A DNA stretch of 64,000 nt from the NCBI GenBank assembly GCA_026671195.1, contig JAPOHD010000012.1, positions 62,001-126,000 on the forward strand. The letters run 5' to 3'. The position numbers and the translations under genes were made by a program. Shown here piece by piece: positions 1 through 9,429 of the stretch. The DNA comes from Draconibacterium aestuarii. Its GTDB lineage: Bacteria; Bacteroidota; Bacteroidia; Bacteroidales; Prolixibacteraceae. How positions within the stretch are numbered: position 1 is the first letter of the stretch; each line of letters starts with the position of its first letter. Below the pieces are notes generated by a model. It did no database searches, was not told the DNA's origin, and saw only the letters and a list, made by a program, of their open reading frames with translations.

Positions 1-1176
1 GTTTCAATTAGTTTATTAGGCTACGATCCTGATGATTTGGAACTTGCAAAAAATGAACTGGAAACTGAGTTGGAAAGAATGCCCGCACTTTTTAATATTA
101 CCAACAATAGCCAGATCGGGAGTCAGGAGTTAAGGCTCACGCTAAAACCTGAAGCTTATGCACTTGGCATAACAGAACAATTGTTAATGGCGGAAGTGCG
201 TCAGGGATTTTATGGAGCCCTGGCACAACGTGTTCAGGAAGGCAAAGATGAAATTTGGGTTTACGTACGCTATACACGAGAGAATCGCCAAAATATCGGG
301 CAGCTTGAAAATATGCTGGTTCACACGCAAAATGGTAATTATCCTTTGGGACGAATTGCCGAAATTTCAACAGCAAGAAGTTTGAGTACGATCAACCACT
401 TTAATGGCCGTCGCGAAATCAGGGTAGATGCGTATCAAAAAGATCAAAGTCAGTCGGTACCTGATATTCTCGATTATATTGAAGCCGAAATTTTATCGGT
501 TATTGAAAAAAATCATCCTCAAATTACCTACATGCATCAGGGACAACAAAAAGATACGCAGGAACAAATGGGAAGTATGATGTTGTACTTTGGACTTGCT
601 TTTCTTGTAATTGTATTGGTTATAATGATTTATTTTAAATCGTTCCGACAGGGAGTGCTGGTAATTGCCATGATTCCACTTGGTTTTATCGGGGCTATAT
701 GGGGGCATGGTATACACGGACAACCAATTTCAATGATGAGTCTCTGGGGAATGGTTGCCCTATCGGGAGTAATTATTAACGATGCCATTGTTTTTATTTC
801 CAAATACAATCAAAACCTCGAAAAAGGGATGAAAGTGGATGACGCTGTAAAAAATGCAGGAGTATCGCGGTTTAGGGCTATATTTTTAACTACTGTAACA
901 ACTACGGCCGGTTTAATGCCGCTTATTCTTGAAAACAGCCCCGATGCGAGAATGTTAATTCCGATGGCAATTGCTCTGGCTTATGGTATATTGTTTGGAA
1001 CTGTTTTTATCCTGATTATTCTACCTGTTTTGGTTGTTCTTACCAACAGAGCAACGATTATTTTACATCGCATGCGGTCAAAAGAAGAAATTGTACCTGA
1101 ATCGGTTGAAACTGCTGTTATTAATGCGAATATTGAACGAACATTAAGTATGAACATGGCGAAGGAGTTTGATTAA
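1..1176 (+). CDS. RND efflux transporter, C-terminal part (5' end outside window)
   Basis: The reading frame is open from base 1, so this is the last 391 residues of a longer gene and the true start lies upstream. RND pumps are proton-driven inner-membrane trimers that pass drugs, metals or lipids to an outer-membrane channel. What is seen is a porter-domain stretch (about residues 1-190) followed by five hydrophobic segments at about 193-212, 218-238, 246-267, 294-310 and 322-348, the arrangement of the C-terminal half of AcrB/CzcA-type pumps. The segment with VALSGVIINDAIVFIS matches the conserved fifth-helix region of the family. The soluble tail is about 40 residues. The next gene is an outer-membrane factor, so the two form an export operon; the membrane-fusion partner must be upstream. 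Substrate cannot be told from this fragment. Confidence 0.9.
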   Translation, partial: VSISLLGYDPDDLELAKNELETELERMPALFNITNNSQIGSQELRLTLKPEAYALGITEQLLMAEVRQGFYGALAQRVQEGKDEIWVYVRYTRENRQNIGQLENMLVHTQNGNYPLGRIAEISTARSLSTINHFNGRREIRVDAYQKDQSQSVPDILDYIEAEILSVIEKNHPQITYMHQGQQKDTQEQMGSMMLYFGLAFLVIVLVIMIYFKSFRQGVLVIAMIPLGFIGAIWGHGIHGQPISMMSLWGMVALSGVIINDAIVFISKYNQNLEKGMKVDDAVKNAGVSRFRAIFLTTVTTTAGLMPLILENSPDARMLIPMAIALAYGILFGTVFILIILPVLVVLTNRATIILHRMRSKEEIVPESVETAVINANIERTLSMNMAKEFD

Positions 1177-1255
1177 AAACAACATGCTGTATTCAATGCA
1201 AAAGCAAACATCAAACTGGAAAATGTTTTACGGAAACAGATATAAAAAACAAAGA

Positions 1256-2554
1256 ATGAATCGAATTAAAAATATATTGCCATTGCTAATAATACTGTTC
1301 ACAGTATCTGTGCAGGCACAAGAAAATTTGTCGCTATCCGACGCGATTACACTTGCCCTGGAATATAATTATGATCTTCAGATTACCCGACAAAGTGAAG
1401 AAATTTCAGGAATAAATAACGACTGGGGCAATACTGGAATTATGCCAAGTATAAATTTTAATTTAAACGGGCGCGAGAATTTTAATATAAATGACAACGA
1501 AAATTATCGAACTCAAACCATTGCACCTGATTTATCGTTGAGCTGGGTGTTTTTCGATGGTTTTTCAGCAAAAATTACCAAACAAAAATTCGAACAGTTA
1601 GAACAACAATCGCAAGGAAATACTGCCATATTGATTGAAAGTACAATTCAGAATATAATAGTTGCATATAATGCTTGTGTGTTACAAAAAGAGATGTTGG
1701 ATGTGTACAAAGAATTGGCCGGTCTATCTGAAGATCGTTACAGGCGAACTGAAGACAGCAAAGAAATAGGGGCAAGTACAACCTACGAAATGCTACAGGC
1801 GAAAACATCGTGGCTGGAAGACCAATCCAATTATCTCCAACAACAGGTAAACTACGAAAACGCCGTGCGAACACTTAACTTTAATATGGCAGTTGTAGAT
1901 GATAAGATGTGGAATTTTACCACAGCGCTGGAAACAAATACACCAGATTATTTACTGGAAGATCTGAAGGGAAAACTGGTATCGAACAACAAAACACTTA
2001 AAAACCAATATTTAAACCAGAGTTTGTTGGCAAAGGAAACCGAATTGGCAAAAAGTAATATGTATCCTAAGCTTAGCTTAAATACAGGTGTGGGAAATAC
2101 CTGGATGGATAATTACTATTCGGGGAGTACACCAAATGTTAGTCTAAATTCAATGGATGCATACTTTGGACTCAGCTTGTCGTTTAATATTTTTAACGGT
2201 GGAATTGCTCGCCGAAGCGTGCAAATAGCTCAAATAAAAGAAGAAACCGAACAAATTCAGACCGACCAGATGACACATAGTTTAAATAACCAACTTTTAC
2301 AAATGTACAGCAATTACAACGTACAAAAAGCAATTTTGGAACTGGCTAACGAAAAAGAAACAACGGCGAAACTGAACCTCGATCTGTCTGCCGACAAATT
2401 TAAAAGCGGAGTGATTAATTCTTTTAATTACCGCGATGTTCAGATTATTTATATGAATGCGGCAATAGCAAAATTTCAGGCAATTTATAACTTAATTGAA
2501 TCGAATACTGATTTATTACGCATTACCGGGGGGATAATTAACGAGTACGAATGA
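1256..2554 (+). CDS. TolC-like outer-membrane efflux protein
   Basis: Outer-membrane factor that forms the exit duct of the RND pump encoded just upstream. The ATG at 1256 is chosen because it gives a clean signal peptide (MNRIKN, a hydrophobic run, then VQAQ cleavage) and a 432-residue protein, normal for the family. The frame is open further upstream to a TTG at 1169 that overlaps the RND stop, and ATGs at 1184 and 1196 are alternatives. The sequence shows two halves rich in Gln, Asn and Leu with long predicted helices (about residues 90-190 and 310-410) and the repeated pattern of OEP domains, including a beta-strand motif ending LSWVFFDG and its counterpart LSFNIFNGG in the second half. 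This internal duplication is typical of TolC relatives. Function is inferred from fold and context. Confidence 0.88.
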   Translation: MNRIKNILPLLIILFTVSVQAQENLSLSDAITLALEYNYDLQITRQSEEISGINNDWGNTGIMPSINFNLNGRENFNINDNENYRTQTIAPDLSLSWVFFDGFSAKITKQKFEQLEQQSQGNTAILIESTIQNIIVAYNACVLQKEMLDVYKELAGLSEDRYRRTEDSKEIGASTTYEMLQAKTSWLEDQSNYLQQQVNYENAVRTLNFNMAVVDDKMWNFTTALETNTPDYLLEDLKGKLVSNNKTLKNQYLNQSLLAKETELAKSNMYPKLSLNTGVGNTWMDNYYSGSTPNVSLNSMDAYFGLSLSFNIFNGGIARRSVQIAQIKEETEQIQTDQMTHSLNNQLLQMYSNYNVQKAILELANEKETTAKLNLDLSADKFKSGVINSFNYRDVQIIYMNAAIAKFQAIYNLIESNTDLLRITGGIINEYE

Positions 2555-2596
2555 TATTAAAATGTGGTTTTTTTAGTAGTTTACGTTTAAGCGTTG

Positions 2597-2630
2597 GAAC
2601 CTGATGGAAACATCGGGTTCTGTTTTTTTT
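2597..2630 (+). terminator. Rho-independent terminator after efflux operon
   Basis: A 10-bp stem, with arms 2597-2606 and 2611-2620 and a GAAA loop, pairs with one G:U and is followed by a run of eight T (2623-2630). It sits 42 bp after the TolC-like stop and closes the efflux operon. Confidence 0.8.
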
Positions 2631-2740
2631 ATGCAGTTTGTGTTCTTTTTACACAACAGTTTTAATGGTCTGTTAATTGTTGCCACTTTGGTTTCGCTTT
2701 AAATACAAATTGCTTTCTTATTATTTCCGAACAGCTACTT

Positions 2741-3928
2741 TTGGGCATAACATTAAGTAAAACAAATAAAATATTTTTCCCTGTATTAATAATAGTACTG
2801 GCCGCTTTGGCTGCAATGTCGCCATTTGCTATTGATACCTATATTGCCGCCTTGCCAATGATGGCAACCTTTTTTGGAGTAAGCCTGCATGTTGTTGAGC
2901 TTACTATTACTCTGTATTTTTTTGGATTTGCACTGGGGAATTTTGTTGGAGGTCCTTTGTCCGATTCTTTTGGGCGAAAAACAATAGCACTAACCGGAAT
3001 TGCACTCTACGGTTTTTCTTCGCTGGCAATTCCTTTCTGCACTAAAATCGAGTACATTCTGTTTCTTCGGATATTGCAGGCTTTTGGTGGTGGTTTTGCC
3101 ACGGTTACAGCTAATGTTTTTATACGCGATTGGTACGATGGGAAACAAGTGGCACGATTTGTAACTATTATAAGTATGATAATTATGCTTGCTCCGCTTT
3201 TTGCACCTATACTTGGTGCAGCATTAATACATTGGTGGGGCTGGAAAAGTATCTTTATTTTCTTGCTTGCTTTTTCCGTGTTTCTTTTTCTTTCGCTTTT
3301 GTTGCTTATTCCTGAATCGCGTGATAAAAAATTTATCACACGAAAATTTACAGGAAAACAATTACTCGAAAAATACCGGATCTTCTTTTCAAACCGGCAG
3401 TCAACAATGATGCTTTTTGCCATTAGTTTGCCCATGTCGGGCATGTATATTTTTATTACATCGGCGTCGTTTATATACATCGAATATTTTGGAATTTCAC
3501 CCATTCGTTTTCCCATATTTTTTGGGGCAAATGTGGTACTGAATATTCTGTTGTCGCTTTTAAATACCTATCTGCTCCGACGTTACCGACCTAAACAAAT
3601 ATTACGTGTTGGGCTTTTAATACAACTGATTGCCGGAATTGCACTGGCCACTGCTGTGCGTTTTTCGGAACCTCAGCTATGGGCTGTTTTTGCATCAATT
3701 GTAGTATTTATTGGAAGTTTGGGCTTGGTTTTTGGAAATGGAACGGCCACTATTTTAAACCACAATCCCGAAGTGGCAGGTTCGGCGAATGCAACAATTG
3801 GTATAGCACGTTTTGCCCTTAGTTTTATCATCGGGAGTATTCTTACTTTGTTTCATACAGGCGATTTAATCCCATTTGGAACCATTTTATTGCTTTGCTC
3901 ATTAAGTGGGAATATTCTTTTTCTGTAG
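2741..3928 (+). CDS. MFS transporter, Bcr/CflA drug-resistance type
   Basis: Inner-membrane 12-helix major facilitator of the Bcr/CflA (DHA1) group, which exports drugs such as bicyclomycin or chloramphenicol, or small metabolites. Helix 1 carries SPFAIDTYIAALP, like the conserved acidic motif of this group. The motif after helix 2 (GPLSDSFGRK) is the MFS motif A, and FLRILQAFGGGF resembles helix 4. Length of 395 residues is normal. The start is uncertain: no ATG precedes helix 1, so the TTG at 2741 is used. The first ATG, at 2816, would delete half of helix 1. A TAnnTTTG box overlaps the TTG at 2736-2743; if it were a working promoter the start would have to be another non-ATG codon downstream. 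The gene appears monocistronic. Confidence 0.85.
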   Translation: MGITLSKTNKIFFPVLIIVLAALAAMSPFAIDTYIAALPMMATFFGVSLHVVELTITLYFFGFALGNFVGGPLSDSFGRKTIALTGIALYGFSSLAIPFCTKIEYILFLRILQAFGGGFATVTANVFIRDWYDGKQVARFVTIISMIIMLAPLFAPILGAALIHWWGWKSIFIFLLAFSVFLFLSLLLLIPESRDKKFITRKFTGKQLLEKYRIFFSNRQSTMMLFAISLPMSGMYIFITSASFIYIEYFGISPIRFPIFFGANVVLNILLSLLNTYLLRRYRPKQILRVGLLIQLIAGIALATAVRFSEPQLWAVFASIVVFIGSLGLVFGNGTATILNHNPEVAGSANATIGIARFALSFIIGSILTLFHTGDLIPFGTILLLCSLSGNILFL

Positions 3929-3959
3929 CTTTGAAGTTGAAACCTTAAAATTGAAAAAA

Positions 3960-4145
3960 ATGGCCGAATCAACTTGTGAAAACTGCAAATTACGAGAGAA
4001 GTACGACAAAAAGCCAAAGTCATTTTTAGGACGATTTTGGCGGTGGCACATTGGTTTTTGTCCGGGCTGGAAAGCGTTTATGCAATCGCTCGACGAGGAG
4101 AAACAACAGGAACTAAGAGTGAAGTACAACTTGAAAATGAAATAG
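3960..4145 (+). CDS. small conserved Cys-containing protein (61 aa)
   Basis: A 61-residue basic protein starting at the ATG at 3960, 31 bp after the MFS stop. It begins with a CxxC pair (Cys6, Cys9 in CENCKLREKYDK), then a Trp/Gly-rich core (GRFWRWHIGFCPGW) with a third Cys, and ends in a charged helix. No signal peptide or membrane helix. From memory, short proteins of this pattern are widespread in Bacteroidota and usually labelled hypothetical. The three Cys could bind a metal, but a fourth ligand is not obvious. Function unknown. It may be cotranscribed with the transporter. Confidence 0.7.
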   Translation: MAESTCENCKLREKYDKKPKSFLGRFWRWHIGFCPGWKAFMQSLDEEKQQELRVKYNLKMK

Positions 4146-4282
4146 GTTATATTCACTTAACAATTGTTTCATTCGTTAATTATTCTCATACATCCCTGGT
4201 TTGGGCCTGGTCCTGAATCTTATTAAAGAAATATATACATACCTTGCGCCCCAACTTACTCGCTGAATAGCGGATTGATTAA

Positions 4283-6526
4283 ATGAACAGAAACATTGAA
4301 TTACTGGCGCCAGGTGGAGATATTGAGTCGATAAAAGCAGCAATTGCCGCCGGAGCAGATGCAGTGTATTGCGGGTTAAATAAATTTAATGCCAGAAACA
4401 GGGCAGAGAACATCACTTTTGAAAACCTGAACGGTATTTTGAGATTGGCGCATGAAAACAATTGCGAAGTGTTTTTAACCTTGAATACCGGTATTGTTGA
4501 ACCAGAAATTCCGGATTTAATACGTTTGCTGAATAAACTGGCAAATACCAGTATCGATGGAGTTATTGTGCAAGATTTAGGACTGTTTTATATCTTGTTA
4601 AACCATTTCGAAGGATTGAAAATCCATGCATCTACTCAGCTTACAACCCACAACCAGGGGCAACTCAAATTTTTAAGTAAACTCAATGCTTCGCGGGTAA
4701 ATCTGTCTCGCGAATTAAATGGTAGCGAAATTAAAGCTTTATCTTCAACTGCACATCAAAATAATATGTTGAGTGAAGTGTTTGTGCATGGCTCCTATTG
4801 TATTTCTTTCTCGGGTATTTGTTATATGAGTTCTGTTGCAGGTGGAAATTCAGGGAATAGGGGACGATGCAGCCAGCCTTGCCGCGATGAATATTTAACT
4901 ACTTCGCAAGGCCGAAAATTTCCATTGAATCTGAAAGATAATTCAGCTTGGTGGAATTTGCACAAACTATTAGATGCTGGTGTTGATTCATTAAAAATTG
5001 AGGGACGTATAAAAAAGTTTCATTATGTATATTTAGTAGTAGATGCCTATAAAAAACAACTTCATAACATAAATTCTAAAAACTCGCAAAGCAGCGACAG
5101 CAGCATTTTGTATAAGGTTTTTAACCGCGATTTCTCAAATGCATTTCTCAAAGGAGAGATAAGTAGAGACATGTTTATTGATAATTCGCGTGATAACTCA
5201 TCAACTCATTGGGCCAAACAAAATGGAGACGTGACTCCCGAAAATATCGATAAAGGAGAGATTGCACTTTATAAAGAAAAGGGAGAAATACGTTCGGTAA
5301 TAAAAAAACAAATTGACCGAATGAGTATTGAACGTGCGCCAATCGCCATTAGGATTTTTGGAATTGCCGGAGAGCCATTACAAATCGACATTAAAACGCA
5401 GGAATCCTCTTTTGTTCTCTTCTCCGAAATAAATTTGGCTACAAACGGAAATATGCGGATTGATAAAAAAATGATGTTGAAACGGTTTAAAGCCATAAAC
5501 GAAACGGAATATTTTATTGAAAAGATTGATTTAACTGGTATAAAAGGGGAGCTGTTTATTCCATTTAGTGAGTTGACTAATCTTAAAAACCGTATCCTGT
5601 TTATTTTAAATAATGCACGAGAAACTGTCTCTCCAGCTACCGTTCCTGTATTACCAAAGCAAATTACCAAAACAATAAAATCAGAATTATCAGTATTGAT
5701 TGATTCGGAAGAAGATCTTTGTGAATGTGAAAATTCTTCTGCAACATTCTATTATCAGCTTCCGAACGATTTTGCCAGTAATGCCGCGAAATGGACCGAA
5801 CTATTTCTGAAAAACAGAAAGTTAGTCCCTTGGTTTCCATCCATATTGCTGGGCGAAAATTACAACTCTGCAGTGGATTTTCTGAAAGTGGTTAAACCCG
5901 ATAAAATTGTTGCAAACAATACTGGAATTGCATACGAAGCATATAACAGTGGAGTGTCGTGGATTGCCGGCCCATTTTTGAATACCATGAACTCGTTTGC
6001 ATTACTATGTTTGAAAGATAACTTTAATTGCACTGGTGCCTTTCTTTCCAATGAATTGAGTAAACACCAAATTCAACGAATAAAAGAGCCTGCTGATTTC
6101 GATTTGTTCTATAGTATTTATCACCCCATTAATTTAATGACCAGTAGGCAGTGTTTTTTCCAAACAACAAAAGGGTGCGAAAAAGATAGTATGGACAAAA
6201 ACTGTATTCCATTTTGTGATAAAGCAACAACCATTACAAATTTGAAAGAGGAAAGCTTCTTTATCGAAAAATCGAAAGAAAATTTAAACTCGATTTATAA
6301 TGAGCGTAATTGTTTAAATACAGCGATAATGAATGATATTCCAAATCGATTTTCAGAATTTTTAATTGATTTGCGCAACATACAAACCGAAACAAAAACT
6401 GAGTTAAAAAAATCTCAACTTATTACACTTTTCGCTAATCACATTAAAGGATCATTGGGCGCGGAACAAAAATTACATAAAGCGATAGTACATACAACCA
6501 ATACTCAATATCTGAAGGGAATTTAG
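4283..6526 (+). CDS. U32 family peptidase / RlhA-like protein
   Basis: Member of the U32 'collagenase-like' family, many of which are not peptidases but radical or Fe-S-dependent modification enzymes. E. coli RlhA hydroxylates 23S rRNA C2501, and TrhP/TrhO relatives act on tRNA. The N-terminal part is a TIM-barrel start (ELLAPGGDIESIKAAIAAGADAVYCG is split around the family's PAG motif). The family signature is at about residues 172-205, with Cys in SYCISFSGIC and again in GRCSQPCR. A second Cys cluster lies near residues 619-645 (RQCFF, KGCEK, KNCIPFC), so an Fe-S cluster is likely. The total of 747 residues fits the long RlhA-type subfamily with the DUF3656-like insert. No signal peptide, hence cytoplasmic. 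A role in rRNA modification is inference from the family. Confidence 0.8.
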   Translation: MNRNIELLAPGGDIESIKAAIAAGADAVYCGLNKFNARNRAENITFENLNGILRLAHENNCEVFLTLNTGIVEPEIPDLIRLLNKLANTSIDGVIVQDLGLFYILLNHFEGLKIHASTQLTTHNQGQLKFLSKLNASRVNLSRELNGSEIKALSSTAHQNNMLSEVFVHGSYCISFSGICYMSSVAGGNSGNRGRCSQPCRDEYLTTSQGRKFPLNLKDNSAWWNLHKLLDAGVDSLKIEGRIKKFHYVYLVVDAYKKQLHNINSKNSQSSDSSILYKVFNRDFSNAFLKGEISRDMFIDNSRDNSSTHWAKQNGDVTPENIDKGEIALYKEKGEIRSVIKKQIDRMSIERAPIAIRIFGIAGEPLQIDIKTQESSFVLFSEINLATNGNMRIDKKMMLKRFKAINETEYFIEKIDLTGIKGELFIPFSELTNLKNRILFILNNARETVSPATVPVLPKQITKTIKSELSVLIDSEEDLCECENSSATFYYQLPNDFASNAAKWTELFLKNRKLVPWFPSILLGENYNSAVDFLKVVKPDKIVANNTGIAYEAYNSGVSWIAGPFLNTMNSFALLCLKDNFNCTGAFLSNELSKHQIQRIKEPADFDLFYSIYHPINLMTSRQCFFQTTKGCEKDSMDKNCIPFCDKATTITNLKEESFFIEKSKENLNSIYNERNCLNTAIMNDIPNRFSEFLIDLRNIQTETKTELKKSQLITLFANHIKGSLGAEQKLHKAIVHTTNTQYLKGI

Positions 6527-6611
6527 ATGGAAAAAATACCAGTTTATTTGATTCAGTGGAATTGTTCCGTTAAATTTTGAATCTTAATCCATGATTTATG
6601 GGTATTATCAA

Positions 6612-6640
6612 TTTGGAGAGGTGATTTTTATATAAATTTG
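6612..6640 (+). promoter_or_regulatory. Bacteroidota-type promoter for IMP dehydrogenase
   Basis: An exact -7 box TAAATTTG (6633-6640, consensus TAnnTTTG) is preceded by a TTTG -33 box at 6612-6615 with 17 bp between. Transcription would start near 6647, which rules out the upstream in-frame TTG at 6638 and supports the ATG at 6665. Confidence 0.65.
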
Positions 6641-6664
6641 CAAAATTTTTCACATAAAAGGAAT

Positions 6665-8158
6665 ATGGCGAATATCATCAACGAAGTATCAAGAACATTC
6701 AATGAGTATTTGATTATACCGGGTTTAACCAATAAAGTGCATACGCCGGATAATGTAGATTTGAAAACTCCACTTACAAGGTTCTCAAAAGGAGAGACAC
6801 CAAAAATTGAACTGAAAACACCTTTCGTTTCAGCAATTATGCAGTCGGTTTCTGACAGTGGGATGGCCATTGCACTGGCTAAAGAGGGTGGTGTTTCATT
6901 TATTTATGGTTCGCAAACCATCAGGAATCAGGCAAGGATGGTTAAAACCGTAAAAAAGCACAAAGCCGGATTTGTTGAAAGTCGTGCCAATATTCAACCG
7001 GAGCAAACTTTGGCCGATGTTATTGCCTTAAAAAACAGAACAGGTTTTTCAACCATTGGTGTTACCGATGACGGAACTTCAAATGGTGTTTTGGTGGGGA
7101 TTGTTACCGGACGTGATTATCGTACAAGCAAAGACAGCCTCGATAAAAAAGTAAAAGATTTTATGACCCCGATATCAGCACTGGTAACCGGTGAACTTGG
7201 AGTTTCATTAACAGAGGCAAACGATATCATTTGGGATCATAAATTGAATCAGTTACCAATTGTAGATAAAGACGGAAGATTACAATACTTTGTTTTCAGA
7301 AAAGATTACGATAATCACAAACAGAACTCAAACGAGTTATTGGATGAACACAAACGTTTGATTGTTGGGGCAGGAATTAATACCCGCGATTACGACGAAC
7401 GTGTGCCTGCATTGGTTGAAGCTGGTGTTGATGTTTTGTGTATCGATTCTTCTGATGGTTTTTCGGAATGGCAAAAAGAAACGATCGAGTACGTAAAAAG
7501 TAATTTCAAAAATGTATCGATTGGTGCAGGTAATGTGGTTGATCGAGACGGATTTTTATACCTGGCAGAAGCCGGTGCCGATTTTGTAAAAGTTGGTGTT
7601 GGTGGTGGTTCAATTTGTATAACCCGCGAACAAAAAGGAATTGGGCGTGGACAAGCCACTGCAATTATTGATGTGGCTAAAGCCCGTGATGAGTATTTTG
7701 AAAAAACAGGTGAGTACATTCCTATCTGTTCCGATGGCGGAATTGTTCAGGATTACCACATGACACTGGCATTGGCAATGGGGGCAGACTTTTTAATGAT
7801 GGGTAGATATTTTGCCCGTTTTGACGAAAGCCCAACGCAAAAACTTATGGTTGGTGGAAATTACGTAAAAGAATATTGGGGAGAAGGTTCAAACCGCGCA
7901 AGAAACTGGCAACGCTACGACATGGGAGGAAACAACAGTCTGAAATTTGAAGAAGGAGTTGACAGTTATGTGCCTTATGCCGGAAAACTAAAAGACAACC
8001 TGGAAATTACACTTGGTAAAATTAAATCAACCATGTGTAGTTGTGGTGTTACAACCCTAAGTGATTTGCAGGCGGAGGCAAAAATTACGCTTGTATCGTC
8101 AACCAGTATTATTGAAGGCGGAGCACACGATGTAATGGTAAAAGACACAAATAGTTAA
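6665..8158 (+). CDS. guaB: IMP dehydrogenase, Tritrichomonas-type
   Basis: Oxidises IMP to XMP with NAD+, the committed step of GMP synthesis, in the cytoplasm. The start at 6665 follows an AAGGAAT leader and gives 497 residues. A TIM barrel is interrupted by a CBS-pair domain at about residues 105-220. The catalytic loop [11 protein letters not shown] holds Cys318, and the mobile flap [17 protein letters not shown] holds the Arg417-Tyr418 pair that activates water. As remembered, the T. foetus enzyme has Cys319, Arg418 and Tyr419 and near-identical loop, flap and C-terminal sequences ([19 protein letters not shown]). This protein is therefore closer to that divergent group than to the usual ~490-residue bacterial GuaB with a KYRGMGS flap. 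GMP reductase is less likely because the Arg-Tyr flap is present. Confidence 0.9.
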   Translation: MANIINEVSRTFNEYLIIPGLTNKVHTPDNVDLKTPLTRFSKGETPKIELKTPFVSAIMQSVSDSGMAIALAKEGGVSFIYGSQTIRNQARMVKTVKKHKAGFVESRANIQPEQTLADVIALKNRTGFSTIGVTDDGTSNGVLVGIVTGRDYRTSKDSLDKKVKDFMTPISALVTGELGVSLTEANDIIWDHKLNQLPIVDKDGRLQYFVFRKDYDNHKQNSNELLDEHKRLIVGAGINTRDYDERVPALVEAGVDVLCIDSSDGFSEWQKETIEYVKSNFKNVSIGAGNVVDRDGFLYLAEAGADFVKVGVGGGSICITREQKGIGRGQATAIIDVAKARDEYFEKTGEYIPICSDGGIVQDYHMTLALAMGADFLMMGRYFARFDESPTQKLMVGGNYVKEYWGEGSNRARNWQRYDMGGNNSLKFEEGVDSYVPYAGKLKDNLEITLGKIKSTMCSCGVTTLSDLQAEAKITLVSSTSIIEGGAHDVMVKDTNS

Positions 8159-8182
8159 ACATTCGTTTGCTAAAAAATAGTA

Positions 8183-8229
8183 AAAGCCTCTTTCTTGCTG
8201 TTCAATCACAGCAGGGAAGGGGTTTTTTT
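8183..8229 (+). terminator. terminator after guaB
   Basis: A long imperfect hairpin (arms about 8183-8201 and 8208-8225, G:U pairs and a few mismatches) has a short loop and runs into a T stretch at 8223-8229. Confidence 0.75.
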
Positions 8230-8394
8230 GTTTCTTATTTTTAGAAATCTAACCAATCCAACAAAACAGAAAGTTATATTGATAAATTTCAACAGAGTAG
8301 CTCTTTATAACAGGGAATAGTTTTTATATTTATGCCAACCATTTATTCCTCCGGTAATAAAGATGAGGAGTTATTAAAAATCAACTAAAGTAAG

Positions 8395-9357
8395 ATGAGA
8401 AAAATTTTGTTCCTTTTTAGCCTAATTCTGGCTTTTGCACACAACACAGAGGCAAAGAAAATTAAAGTATTAATTGTAGACGGACAGAATAACCATGTAG
8501 TTTGGCCCAAATCAACAATTATGATGAAACAGTACCTGGAAGAGACCGGTTTGTTTAAAGTGGATATCGACCGTACAATTTATACATGGAAAGCAGAACG
8601 CGAAAAGGCATTTTTGCCACTTGCCGGTGTTGGTGAAACACAGAATTTAAAGGAGCCGAAGGCAGATCCGGATTTTAAACCAAAATTTAAGAAATACGAC
8701 GTAATAATCTCCAACTTTGGATGGAAAGCAGCAAACTGGCCCGAATCCACTCAGAAAGCCTTGGAAGATTACATGAAAGCAGGTGGTGGTTTTGTATCGG
8801 TTCATGCAGCCGATAATTCATTTCCTGATTGGGAAGAGTACAACAAAATGATCGGTATTGGAGGCTGGGGTGGCCGTTCTGAAAAACATGGTCCTTATGT
8901 TTATTATACGAACGAGGGCGAACTAAAACATGATCATTCGGAAGGAACTGCCGGAGCTCATGGACCGCAGCATATGTTTCCGATTACTGTGCGCGTTTCC
9001 GATCATCCAATTACCAAAGGAATGCCCGAGGTTTGGTTAACAGCAAAAGATGAGTGTTATGCTAAATTGCGGGGGCCGGGCGAAAATATGACTGTTTTGG
9101 CAACCGGAAAAGACCAGAATGACAACGCACCAACCGATCGTCACGAACCAATGCTAATGACTTTAACCTACGGGAAAGGACGCATTTTTCATACTACTTT
9201 AGGACACGATGATTATTCGTGCGAGGGAGTCGGATTTATTATCTCTTTATTACGGGGTGTAGAGTGGGCTGCAACAGGAGATGTAAGCATTCCAATTCCT
9301 GATGATTTTCCTACAGCAGAAAGTGGCAGCAGTCGTAAATTTGTATTAAAAAAATAA
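8395..9357 (+). CDS. secreted ThuA-domain protein
   Basis: A 320-residue ThuA-like protein. ThuA has a class I glutamine-amidotransferase-like fold and is linked to trehalose and other sugar use; many Bacteroidota carry secreted versions beside DUF1080 proteins. Residues 1-20 form a signal peptide (hydrophobic run then TEAKK). The fold is seen in KVLIVDGQNNHVVWPKS near the N-terminus, GGGFVSVHAADNSF at about 126-139, and a C-terminal part with GKGRIFHTTLGHDDYS. The His and Asp residues in these motifs are the family's conserved ones. Enzymatic activity of this family is poorly established. A long leader of about 235 bp separates it from guaB. A DUF1080 lipoprotein gene lies 11 kb downstream, which may be functionally but not transcriptionally linked. 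Confidence 0.85.
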   Translation: MRKILFLFSLILAFAHNTEAKKIKVLIVDGQNNHVVWPKSTIMMKQYLEETGLFKVDIDRTIYTWKAEREKAFLPLAGVGETQNLKEPKADPDFKPKFKKYDVIISNFGWKAANWPESTQKALEDYMKAGGGFVSVHAADNSFPDWEEYNKMIGIGGWGGRSEKHGPYVYYTNEGELKHDHSEGTAGAHGPQHMFPITVRVSDHPITKGMPEVWLTAKDECYAKLRGPGENMTVLATGKDQNDNAPTDRHEPMLMTLTYGKGRIFHTTLGHDDYSCEGVGFIISLLRGVEWAATGDVSIPIPDDFPTAESGSSRKFVLKK

Positions 9358-9381
9358 CGAGTTCTAAAAGTTTATCTAATA

Positions 9382-9429
9382 ACCAATATTCGGGGCTGAA
9401 ATGAAGTCCGGGTATTGGTTATTTTTTTT
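9382..9429. terminator. shared terminator between convergent genes
   Basis: A hairpin with arms AACCAATATTCGG (from about 9381) and its complement ending at 9420 is followed on the plus strand by eight T. It serves the ThuA gene and overlaps the 3' end of the converging ABC gene. On the minus strand the T run is weaker. Confidence 0.7.
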
